DNA of 64,000 nt from Podarcis raffonei (Eukaryota; Chordata; Lepidosauria; Squamata; Lacertidae), in NCBI RefSeq assembly GCF_027172205.1, contig NC_070606.1:98714534-98778533 (forward strand), written 5' to 3'. Positions 43,679-53,429 of the stretch are shown one piece after another. Below the pieces are notes generated by a model. It had not been told where the DNA came from and did no database searches. It was given only the letters and a program-made list of their open reading frames with translations. The first letter of the stretch is position 1, and every line of letters begins with the position of its first letter. The position numbers were made by a program, and so were the translations under genes.

Positions 43679-43904
43679 AGGGGCGGAAGCGAAACCTCTC
43701 CCTTTTGAACTTTGCATTCTCCCCGATTCCTCAAAGGTCCCGGGACCACACTGCAAGCCCTGGGGATTCATTTGCAAAGTCAGAACATGCTGGGACTCAA
43801 AGCTGCCTGGAAGCCACATCTTCTGCATGACAACCCTTGCCACTGCATTGCAGGAGCACGCAGGCCGCACTGCACATGCTCAGAGGCACTGTTTTCATAG
43901 GACC
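43679..43904 (+). other. PDCD1: Start of PDCD1 3' untranslated region
   Basis: Unique-looking sequence between the stop codon and a solo LTR. No AATAAA was seen here, so the 3' end of the transcript was not located. Confidence 0.45.
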
Positions 43905-44651
43905 TGTTAACGGAGAAATCTGAGATCTCCCTTGGCCAAAAACAAGGACACCAGCCAGGAATACAAGAGCAAAACAGCAGCCACTAGGCTTGGTCTTTAT
44001 TTAAGACTGTCGCGACAGGACTCCCACCTGCCACCAGGTGGAACAAGATGGAAGCCCCAAACAAAAGAGAACCCAAACTTTTATTAGCTGCTAATCCCCA
44101 TGTTACCCCCCCCCCAACTACATCACTAATACATCGTGGTTACATCATGAAAGGGGAGGTCTGGTGGCAGTAATCTGAGCATCCTGGACCCTGCCCCATG
44201 GTTCTCCTTGCCCTCCACCAAACACCCATCAAATGTAACAAAAGAGATATTTCCATTTCCCTGTTTCCCAGCCAAGTTAATCACACCCTTTTGTCTTCAT
44301 CTGGGTTTGTTATTTCTGGAATGGCTACCTGTCTGGCCCTCAGGTATCAGGATGCCAGGGATTATCCCTCAGGCAGAGGGGCTGCTGAGGAGCTGAGCTC
44401 ACATGTCTATATGCATTTCTGAAGTTTTCCCAGTGAGCCAGTACATAGATGCATTGCTCAGTGAATTCTTACATTTGGTATTGTGCAGCAGAGGCCCTTT
44501 GAACAGATAGGAAGAAACTGTGATGAAGTGTTTGTGGGGACAAATCACAAAAGTCACAAAAGTGATTGTGCTGATTTTGGTGGGCTGCATGTGCACGATA
44601 TCTTCTGGAGGGGCAACCTCCCCCCCAAGCTATACATAAATTCCTGCAACA
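43905..44651 (-). mobile_element. ERV-like solo LTR, antisense (fossil)
   Basis: TG...CA ends (TGTTAACGG, CTGCAACA). 4-bp target duplication GACC at 43901-43904 and 44652-44655. Related to the LTR at 29719-30783. AATAAA lies on the minus strand near its end. Confidence 0.8.
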
Positions 44652-44934
44652 GACCGAACCCAGGCTCCTGGGGGAAGCTAGCCTATATCCTCAGGTGCCA
44701 GTCTTGACTTGTAGTGACTCGCCAGAGCCTCACGCCGAGAAGTTGGTGCTCTGCTGACTCAATCTTACTAAGTCATCCACTTCCTGGGGAAATGTGCGTC
44801 TCTTTTGATGACACGGAGATTTCCAAAGACTGCAGCAAACCCATTTCTGGTCTTTCGCTGATTCGTTTCGGAAGTCTGCCCTCAGCCTGCCCAGGTGGAA
44901 AAAGCGACTGGCAACTTTCCGACAGAGCTGGGAC

Positions 44935-45025
44935 TTGTGTGCATAGAATCCGATCACTGCAGAGCTGGAAGGGACCCTTGGGTCATCTAGTCCAACCCCC
45001 TGCAGTGCAGGAATTGCCATTAAAA
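44935..45025 (-). mobile_element. CR1-like/SINE tail fragment, antisense
   Basis: AGCTGGAAGGGACCCTTGGG and CATCTAGTCCAACCCCCTGC. Confidence 0.6.
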
Positions 45026-45179
45026 CTGGTGCTAAGCATGGCCTTTGGGTGCACAATTCCTGGTGCTTTCATTTATCTGGGGGTCCTGGGAAGACCCCCG
45101 CCCCTCTGCCCAACGCACTGCCTGGAGCAGGGTGGGGAGGAGGTTAAATGAAAGAGGTAAGGGGATGGAGGGAGAGGGA

Positions 45180-45386
45180 GCCACTAGACTAGGACCTGGA
45201 ACAGACCAGGGTTCGAATCCTCCACTTGGCCATGATGCTCACTGGGTGACCTTGGGACAGTCACTGCCTCTTGGCCTTAACCTACCTCACAGGGTTGTTG
45301 TGGCGATTAAATTAGGAGCGGGGGAACCATGTATGCCACTTCAAGCTCCTTGAAGGGGAAAAAGAAAAGGTTATAAATGCAAGCAG

Positions 45387-45420
<34 letters not shown>
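45180..45420 (+). mobile_element. tRNA-derived SINE with CORE-like body and (CAAT)n tail
   Basis: B-box CAGGGTTCGAATCC and body CACTGGGTGACCTTGGGACA, ending in an (ATCA)n run at 45389-45420. Confidence 0.6.
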
Positions 45421-45423
<3 letters not shown>

Positions 45424-45719
45424 TTCTGGCTGTGACCCTTGGTTTGAGACTGGGAACCTCTCTCCCTCCTGAAAGAGCCCGACCATTATTTCTAAAAGTG
45501 TAGAAAACCATTTTGTCAATACAAGGGTTGGGTTTTTGTGTGTGGTGGTGGGGTATTCTGATTGCTGCTGAATACTGCATCATGGGATGTTTTCATGGTC
45601 TTAGGTGTTCATTTTGTACTGTTTTCAAACCTCCTCCTCCTCCTGTTTTAATGCTATTTTCAGCTGTTTTTAATTCTATGCTTGTAAATCCCCTTGATTC
45701 GCATGCAAACAGCGATTCT

Positions 45720-45820
45720 TAATAAAAAAATTCCTTCCAGTAGCACCTTAGAGACCAACTAAGTTCGTTCTTGGTATGAGCTTTCGTATGCATGCACACT
45801 TCTTCAGATACTTAAATCAT
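45720..45820 (+). mobile_element. Penelope-like terminal fragment with hammerhead-like core
   Basis: TTCCAGTAGCACCTTAGAGA, then TTGGTATGAGCTTTCGTATG. The minus strand at 45807-45782 reads CTGAAGA ... GAAA as in the 20-kb element. Confidence 0.8.
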
Positions 45821-46814
45821 CATCTATAGGTCTTTTAAATGGAATTGTTATAGGACTCTATCTGCCCATATATAAAATACATGTATATATTTTATCAGCT
45901 GCCTTGGAGGCAGGATGTAAATTTCTATCAATAAATCGGTCAGATCCCTATATCTGTTTTAGCGCCTGATAACTTGCTAAAGTTCTCCCCGCCTTGCATT
46001 TTCTATCCTTTAGAAGTGTTCCTGGTTTTGCATGTGGGGAATTAATATTTATTTTTGGTAATTTCTCTCTGGGTTCGTTGAGCGGGAGGTGTCTGTGAGA
46101 TTGCTCTTGCAACAGCTGAGCATGTTCAGGGTGAGGTTGTATCACACTGCGCCCGGCAGGCTGTTGTGATGCTATTCACACTTACGCAGAAACTGTGACT
46201 TGTGCTGTTCAGATTTCCCACTCTGATGCCATTGCAAGCTCTGAGAACCAAAGTGCTGATGCTCGTGCGGTCTGCGGTCCACGCTGCGCCACCAAGCGCA
46301 AGGCGAACTCTGCATGTTTCGACCTGTTGCAATACATCATGTGCATACAAATGTCAGGCCAGCAGCAAGTGGGGAAGAGCATGAAAAGTTTCCGGGCTAG
46401 GAAACTATGCTGTGGGACAGCTGTTATCATAAATGTATTAAGAGCAGGAAGGTGGTAGAATCACTGGGGTTTTTAAAGTAGAGGTTGGATGGCCATCTGT
46501 CATGGATGCAAGAAGCCAAACGCAGCAATGCAGGGAGCATGTTGCTGTGGCAAAGAGCCGAAGGGAAATGCTGACCTTATATCCCTTCCCGGCTCTTGCC
46601 ACCAGCTGCTGTGAGTTACCAATCGGCCTCACCTGTGCGGTCACCCTTGCCTCTTCAGAACAAACTTAGGAAGGCCCCAATCCTGCACAGTCCTATTGGT
46701 CACAGGGCCTGGCTCCTGCATGCACACCTGACACCTTTGACGCAAGGTATATTGCTTGCAAAATGCATGGAATTGGCACATCCTCCCTGCCGAGTAAACT
46801 GGCTTTACGCAGGG
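45821..46814. other. Gene-poor stretch
   Basis: Contains a small CR1-like piece at about 46460-46520 (AGTAGAGGTTGGATGGCCAT). No exon recognised. Confidence 0.35.
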
Positions 46815-47150
46815 GTGTAGCTAGCTGCTCCAGCACCCGGAGTGGCGGGGGGGGGGCCAAGCCGCCCACGGGGGTGGCATGACAATCTGCGCACAGGGGC
46901 AGCACAGTGATCCGCCCGGGGCGGCGGCGTGGCGAGCTGCCCACCGTGTCCACCTGACGGACACAAGCCCCATGCTGCCGTTTCGGGCAGCGCGGAGCCC
47001 CAAGCCACTGCGTCACTCCCAGGAAAGATGCGTGGCTTGGGCGCGCTGTAGACTGGGCCCCGCAGCAAGTGCCGCCTCCCATGGTGTGCCTTTTTGTCAC
47101 CCCCTCAGGGATGACATCCAGGGTGGACCGCACTCTTCACACCCCCTTCC
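46815..47150. repeat. GC-rich interspersed repeat of unknown family
   Basis: Starts near AGGGGTGTAGCTAGCTG and contains CAGGGATGACATCCAGG; relative at 26430-26826. Confidence 0.45.
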
Positions 47151-47207
47151 TATGTCCCTGCTGGGAAGGTCACACCACATACTAGTCACATGCGAGGACG
47201 GATACTC

Positions 47208-47682
47208 CAGGCCAGGAGGAACAGGAAGTTTCGACTGGCTGGACCAAATATCCCCTGCACGACCACTCTAGCAAAGCAGGTAATGTTGTACTTGACTTGA
47301 TTTTTAATTACCCCCCCCCATATTCTATCACCGACTTGAGCCCATACCTCAGAACCCATTGAAACAATACAAAGGAAAAAGATAGGTAGGTAGAAGTTAT
47401 ATACTGAGTTGAATAGGATCCAAAATGCAGCAGTCTGATTGGTCCACAGGAGCCACCCAATCCAGCTCCAGGTGGAAGTGTATCCGCAACCTGATTGGCC
47501 TACAGGAGAATCCCGGAATTAGCCAATCACGTGGGGCCCATTGTGTAAATAATGTGTATAAAGCAGACATTCTGGGGGAACTTCCATTCCTCCTCACCAC
47601 TATGAGCTGAATAAAGAGCATGAAATCCACTCTCGACTCCCAGTATATTTCAGTAGATAAAAACAAATACTTAAAACTTCCT
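47208..47682 (-). repeat. Right arm of the inverted duplication
   Basis: Partner of 42951-43424. Toward the left it continues into about 40 bp more of the second LTR family (ACTAGTCACATGCGAGG), which the left arm lacks. Confidence 0.93.
47395..47652 (+). mobile_element. Ty3/gypsy-like solo LTR inside the right arm (fossil)
   Basis: 258 bp, with GTAGA at 47390-47394 and 47653-47657, the same insertion as 42982-43239 seen in its inverted copy. Confidence 0.88.
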
Positions 47683-47919
47683 TCATTGTGAACATGAGCA
47701 TGCATCTGCTGGTTTGCTGCCAGGACAGGTTCAAGGCACTTGTGGTGATTCACAAAGTCTTAAACAACTTGGGGACAAAGTAGTTTAAGGACCTGACTCC
47801 TTATGCTCTACCTCGATCTCCAAGAACCTCTGCACCCATGAGGTTCAGCTGAGCTTCACTGGGGCTGAGGCTTTAGTGTGACAGGCCCTGCCCTACAGAA
47901 TTTGCTACCAGCAGAATCA

Positions 47920-48062
47920 TGTTGTTGTTGTTTAGTCGTTTAGCCGTGTCTGACTCTTCGTGACCCCCTGGACCAGAGCACGCCAGGCCCTCCTGTCTTC
48001 CACTGCCTCCCGCAGTTTGGTCAAACTCATGCTGGTCGCTTCGAGAACACTGTCCAACCATC
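47920..48062 (-). mobile_element. BovB 3' fragment, antisense
   Basis: GTTGTTGTTTAGTCGTTTAG and CTGCCTCCCGCAGTTTGGTC; breaks at CACTGTCCAACCATCTC. Confidence 0.88.
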
Positions 48063-48180
48063 TCATAGAATTGTAGAGTTGGTCCAACCCCTACAATGCA
48101 GGAATCTTTTTGCCCAACATGGGGCTCCAACCCAGTACCCTGAGATTGATAGTCTGAGCCATTGATCCTTCCGCAGTAAC
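48062..48180 (-). mobile_element. tRNA-Lys-like SINE, antisense, truncated
   Basis: CATAGAATTGTAGAGTTGG, then CCAACATGGGGCTCCAACCC; same family as 6785-6905. Confidence 0.5.
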
Positions 48181-48306
48181 CACCCAGGCCTGCTTTCAGG
48201 TAACTTCTGAAAACTGTACTATTGTTTGGACAGGGCGCTGCAATATGAATTACCCCTTTTACCCAATAAGTACTAATGTAAAAAAAGAAGAAGCAAAAAG
48301 CCCCTG

Positions 48307-48910
48307 TGAAATATACTCAGAGTCGAGAGTGGATTCCATGCTCTTTATTCAGCTCATAGTGGTGAGGAGGAATTGAAGTTTCCCCAAAGTATCTGCTTTA
48401 TATACAGTGTGGTGTAGTGGTTAAGAGCGGTAGTCTCGTAATCTGGTGAACCGGGTTCGCGTCTCCGCTCCTCCACATGCAGCTGCTGGGTGACCTTGGG
48501 CTAGTCACACTTCTCTGAAGTCTCTCAGCCCCACTCACCTCACAGAGTGTTTGTTGTGGGGGAGGAAGGGAAAGGGAATGGAGAATGTTAGCCGCTTTGA
48601 GACTCCTTAAAGGGAGTGAAAGGTGGGATGTCAAATCCAAACTACTACTCCTCCTCCTCCTCCTCTTCTTCTTCTTCTTCTTCTTCTTCTTCTTCTTCTT
48701 CTTCTTCTTCTTCTATCTACACAATGGGCTGCACGTGATTGGCTAATTCCAGAATTCTCCTGTAGGCCAATCAGGTTGTGGATTCACTTCCATCTGGAGC
48801 TGGATTGGGTGGCTCCTGCAGACCAATCAGACTGCTGCATTCTGAATCCTATTGTTCTAGGACCAATCAGACTGCTGCATTTTGGATCCTATTCAACTCA
48901 GTACATAACA
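48307..48910 (-). mobile_element. Ty3/gypsy-like solo LTR carrying a nested SINE (fossil)
   Basis: Antisense LTR of the same family. Target duplication CCCTG at 48302-48306 and 48911-48915. A tRNA-derived SINE (48406-48712) sits inside it. Confidence 0.88.
48406..48712 (+). mobile_element. tRNA-derived SINE (GTGGTGTAGTGGTTAAG type), full length
   Basis: Head GTGTGGTGTAGTGGTTAAG with B-box GGGTTCGCGTC, body CTGGGTGACCTTGGGC, and tail (CTC)n(CTT)n at 48645-48712. Confidence 0.88.
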
Positions 48911-48915
48911 CCCTG

Positions 48916-49350
48916 TACTTGCTTACTTACCTGCCCACCTGTCCTGCAGCCTTTCAGTCTTTCCCACCCCCTGAAAGGTGTCCTTTCACAGCCTCCTGAG
49001 TTTGTGCAGCCGAACGATTCTGGAGGCAGGCGCAGCTGTGGCCGCAGAAAAATGCTGACTTGAAAAAAGGCCTCTGGCTGCTTCTCAGAACTGTGAACCT
49101 CAATCGCCGAGAGCTGCGAGAGCAGACAAACCACCTGGCTCTCTTGGCATGGGCCTGACTAGGTGTCGCTTTGACGCCCAATCAGCATCCGAGGTATTGG
49201 TGGTCGGAAGTGGGGTTGTTCTGTTGCACCGCAGGAAATTGCGCGCATTTCCTGCAAAGGGGTGAAGTGTGGCTGCTGGCGTGTTGTTGAGGAAGGAGAG
49301 CCTGACCATGCAAATGTGGCCTTGCGTGGGTGTGTTTTGAGTGGGGTGGA
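48916..49350. other. Gene-poor stretch
   Basis: No exon or repeat recognised. Confidence 0.3.
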
Positions 49351-49358
49351 AATGAGAC

Positions 49359-49879
49359 CATAGCTGTCAACTTACAGATTTGAAAATAAGGGACCAGCAG
49401 CCTCGGAAATAAGGAATCAGCAGCCAAAATAAGGGATTTTCTGGGCACAGGTATGTTCAACTTCTGAGCCCCTCCGAGCCAAAGGCAGAAAGCCCAGCCA
49501 GCAGCCAAACGAAGCCTCAAGCGGTGGTTCCCACAGCGCAGCAGCCTGGCAAAGGGGATGCAGCAAGGAAAACCACCGTCACCTCTCCGCTGGGAAGCGC
49601 TGAGCAAAGGCGAGTCCTCAGGCAACGTGGCCGATTTGATCGGCACAAGGCATGCAAGCTCCACCCCCAGCCGTTCTCAGACTCCTTATTGGGTGAGCAA
49701 TGCAGCCAAGCAACACAGCTGGAGCCTCCCTCTTCCCTGGTCGGCAGGGAGGGAGGGAGAGGAGCTGCTTCCTTTGAAACCCAGGAAATTTAAGGGACAT
49801 CATCAATAAGGGACAGCAGCAGGACATGGCGCTGGGATAAGGGAATGTCCCGCCAAATAAGGGACGCTTGACAGCTATG
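49359..49879. mobile_element. hAT-type MITE, CATAGCTGTCAA family (long copy)
   Basis: Ends CATAGCTGTCAACTT and CTTGACAGCTATG, with an exact 8-bp target duplication AATGAGAC at 49351-49358 and 49880-49887, diagnostic of hAT-like transposition. Several AAATAAGGGA modules near both ends. Confidence 0.9.
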
Positions 49880-49989
49880 AATGAGACTCCTTGTGGGTCA
49901 GACAACGTGTTTTGCTTTTAGAAAGGTACTGGTATCCCAGAAAGGCATGGGAAGGTGAATCGTACTTCATTTCTGGCTCCAATTCAAGA

Positions 49990-50077
49990 GGAATCATAGA
50001 ATCGTAGACTTGGACGGGGCCACGAGAGTCATCTAGTCCAGCCCAATTCAATGCAGGAATCTCAATTAAAACAACCA
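49990..50077 (-). mobile_element. CR1-like LINE 3' fragment, antisense
   Basis: ATCATAGAATCGTAGACTTG and CATCTAGTCCAGCCC; it leads into the duplicated RTP flank. Confidence 0.6.
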
Positions 50078-50728
50078 GGACAGGTGGCCATCTAACCTCT
50101 GCTTAAAAAGCTCCGAGGAAGGAGAGTCCACCCCCGGAATATAATTCTCCGGACACATTTTCCAGACTGTAAGGGTTGGAGGAGGAGGGATTCAAGCACA
50201 TAACCAGGACATTTGGGTTTGCACAATTAAAGTGGAGTAAAGTTCTCTGTCTCCCTAGTGCAACAAAAGCACGTTTTAAAAGAAAGGAGTATAAAAACAT
50301 AAAAAGAGCCTGCTGAATCGGGAAAATGGGTGACCGTCTAGTCCAGGATCCTGTTCTCACAGTGGTCAACCGGGTGTCCCAGTGGGAAACCAGGGAACTC
50401 TCCTGCAGTTTCCAGGTACTGGTATCCCAAAGCATTACTTTCTTCAGCCGTCACAGCTTTTAAAACACAATTACAAGAAAGAATTGAAACCACCAGTGAC
50501 ATAATGCTTGATAATTGTGGGGGGAAAGATCAAGGCAGTTAACAAACAGTAAGTGTAATGTCCATTGGAGTTATTAGCTAAACCACAAAATAGTATACAA
50601 AGAACTTAGAAATGTTATCTTGGCCAGTACGGAAGTACCCTATGTATCATTGTACTGCAAGTCAACTACACAGGGAATAAAAGCTATTGTTGGCTGTCCA
50701 GGCCACCTGGAAACTACAGAAGGAGTTG
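50078..50728 (+). repeat. RTP upstream flank, copy A1
   Basis: Near-identical to 51772-53051 once the SINE and Tigger insertions are removed from the latter. It ends at AGGAGTTG, just where the RTP promoter begins in the other copy. Confidence 0.85.
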
Positions 50729-50863
50729 CGTGCCAAGGCACCTGAGCCACAGAGTTCCTAGGAGAACAATAAAACACACTGACACAAAGTATTTTGGTTT
50801 ATGGGTTGAAATAGGACACAGTTTTATTGGTTACAGATGTGAGCGGTTTGTCTTAGGCTATAT
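50729..50863. other. Filler between RTP flanks where a gene body is missing
   Basis: 135 bp (around GAACAATAAAACACACTGAC) with no match to RTP exons or to neighbouring copies that I can see. Confidence 0.6.
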
Positions 50864-51754
50864 CTTGACCTGCCGTGACTTTATAAGCCCCGCCGCCTCC
50901 TGTACAAAAGCTGCTGAATGTCTGCAAATGCTTTTCTGTATTCTGAAACTATTACGCCAGTGGCAAATTGTGACGGATCAGAACATCTCTGGTGGAAGAT
51001 GTTTTGCCTTTTCTTCCCTTTTAATTCTTTGCTACTCAAATAGAATGTCGTTCAATCAATCAATCAATCAATCAATCAATTGACCGTTGTGTAATCAGCT
51101 GCTCGTTAGAGGCAAATCAGAACACAGCTTTTATAGTAGTTAAAACACAGCAAGCCAAGAGTCATAAAACATCTGAACACTCTCAAAACATAGACACCTT
51201 TCTACAAACATAAGGAAATGTTACAGGTCACTAGAAGCACCTGAGCAGCTGGATGGCAAAACTATTGCAATAGTTTTAATAAATGCTGGGTCCCACCTGG
51301 ATACAGGACTTGAATTAGTTTCATGGTTTTTTTAGCAAGTGGTCCTTCACCTGGGGAAACAACAAGGTGATATAGAAGTGAATTCTTTTGGATGGCCACC
51401 CCCCATTTTTTTTAATGGCCCCCCACGTAATACAGTAGTGTCTGACAGACAGAATGTGAACAGGTGAACTTTCCCCATAATCGCATTTCCATACTCCAAA
51501 AGGCTTAACCTTTGAATTTCAGCAAATTCAAAGGTCTTCCTTCATGTGTTGATCAGTGACCATCAACATCTTTGTACGTCTTAACAACTCTCTCTCCCCT
51601 CCCCCAGTCCCGATGACGCCCTGGTCTGGCAGACTAGCTTAAACTGCATTTTTTAGACACTGCAACACTGTCTCTCCCCAGGTGAAGACTTCGAGCGTTT
51701 AGTAATTCCTAACATATACTAACTATGGGTGTCCCAAAACTGTACAGCATTGTA
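50864..51754 (+). repeat. RTP downstream flank, copy B1
   Basis: Matches 55035-55902: CGCCTCCTGTACAAAAGCTG, GAATGTCGTTCAATCAATC, GGTGATATAGAAGTGAATTC, CTTTGAATTTCAGCAAATTC. In the intact unit this sequence begins about 70 bp after the RTP stop codon. Confidence 0.88.
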
Positions 51755-51902
51755 GAGATTGGACAATGGACAGATGGCCATCCAACCTCTGCTTAAAAAA
51801 AAGGAAGGAGAGTCCACCCCCTGAATATAATTTTCTGGACACATTCGCCAGACTTGTAAGGATTTGGGGAGCAGGGATTCAAGCACATAACCAGGACGTT
51901 TA

Positions 51903-52256
51903 GGTAAAGGTAAAGGGACCCCTGACCATTAGGTCCAGTCGTGGCCGACTCTGGGGTTGCGGCGCTCATCTCGCTTTACTGGCCGAGGGAGCCGACGTAC
52001 AGCTTCCAGGTCATGTGGCCAGCATGACGAAGCTGCTTCTGGCGAACCAGAGCAGCACATGGAAATGCCATTTACCTTCCCACCGGAGCGGTACCTATTT
52101 ATCTACTTGCACTTTGACGTGCTTTCGAACTGCTAGGTTGGCAGGAGCAGGGACCGAGGAACGGGAGCTCACTCCGCCGCGGGGATTCGAACCACCGACT
52201 TTCTGATCAGCAAGTCCTAGGCTCTGTGGTTTAACCCACAGCGCCACCTGCGTCCC
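51903..52256 (-). mobile_element. Sauria SINE, full length, antisense
   Basis: Target duplication AACCAGGACGTTTA at 51889-51902 and 52257-52270. The empty site is preserved in A1 at about 50.2 kb. Confidence 0.95.
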
Positions 52257-52497
52257 AACCAGGACGTTTAGTTTTGTGCAATTAAAATGGAGCAAGGTCT
52301 CCCCAGGGCAACAAAAGCACATTTTAAAAGAAAGGAGTGTAAAAACATAAAAAAGAGCGTGCTGGATTGGGAAAATGGGTAACCCTCTAGCCCAGGATCC
52401 TGTTCTCACAGTAGTCAACCAGGTGCCCCAATGGGAAACCAGGAAGCACGAGTTGAGCTTCCTAGGGAACTCTCCTGTCCTGCAGTTTCCAGGTATA

Positions 52498-52739
52498 CAG
52501 TGGTACCTCGGGTTAAGAACTTAATTCATTCCGGAGGTCCGTTCTTAACCTGAAACTGTTCTTAAATTGAGATACCACTTTAGCTAATGGGGCCTCCTGC
52601 TGCCGTCACGCCGCCGGAGCACAATTTCTGTTCTCATCCTGAAGCAAAGTTCTTAGCCCAAGGTACTATTTCTGGGTTAGCAGAGTCTGCAACCTGAAGC
52701 GCCTGTAGCCTGAAGCCTCTGTAACCCCAGGTACCACTG
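52498..52739. mobile_element. Tigger-like MITE
   Basis: CAGTGGTACCTCGGGTTAAG and CCCCAGGTACCACTG, with TA flanks. The empty site is preserved in A1 (CAGGTACTGGTATCCC). Confidence 0.92.
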
Positions 52740-53105
52740 TACTGGTATCCCAAAGCATTACTTTCTTCAACCATCACAGCTTTTAAAACACAAGAACAAG
52801 AAATAATTGAAACCACCAGTGACATACTGCTTGATAATTTCTGGAGGAAGGATCAAGGCAGTTAACAAACAGTAAGTGTAATGTTCATTGGAGCTATTAG
52901 CTAAAACACAAAATAGTATAAAAAGAAGCTTAGAAAAGTTACCTTGGCCACTACAGAAGTACGCTATATACTATTGTATTGCAAATAAACGAAACAGGTA
53001 ATAAAAGCTATTGTTGGTTATCCATGCCACCTGAAACTACAGAAAGAGTTGTCCCAAAGTCCTCACAGTTGACTTTGAACCTCTGGTGTTGTTAATTCTT
53101 GGCTG

Positions 53106-53116
53106 AGTTTCGTTTC
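53106..53116 (-). promoter_or_regulatory. IRF/ISRE-like double-GAAA site upstream of RTP
   Basis: Plus strand AGTTTCGTTTC; the minus strand reads GAAACGAAACT. GAAA half-sites are one base apart (the classical ISRE spacing is two). 168 bp from its end to the ATG at 53284. The same motif precedes the other RTP exon 1. Confidence 0.5.
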
Positions 53117-53283
53117 GCAAACATACGGACCGGTCAGCTTGTGAGAGTGAGGAAAGCAAAGCAGGTAATCAGCCACGGCACCCACCTTCTCACTGCATCC
53201 CATTCTGGCATCTGCAAAAAAGACCACAATCACCTTTGTCATTAAGCAACACCGATCGGAAAAGAAACATGAAAAGGCTCACA

Positions 53284-53429
53284 ATGGATTTTTGGAGACG
53301 GGTTTTTAAGAAGCAGATGAATGAGGTGAAGCCAAATGATATCTGGAGGCTGACAATGGATCGCAGGATTGAATTTCACAGCGTGGAACCCGGGTGGACG
53401 GAAGCATTTCAGGAGCATGCTCATGGAAG
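53284..53429 (+). CDS. RTP exon 1
   Basis: Encodes WRRVFKKQMNEVKPNDIWRL ... PGWTEAFQEHAHG; donor AG|GTAAAA. The start at 53284 gives the same exon length (146 bp) as the paralogous exon at 61173-61318. Confidence 0.88.

Larger units (their letters stand above)
51772..53051 (+). repeat. RTP upstream flank, copy A2
   Basis: Partner of 50078-50728, enlarged by a Sauria SINE and a Tigger MITE that A1 lacks. Confidence 0.85.
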
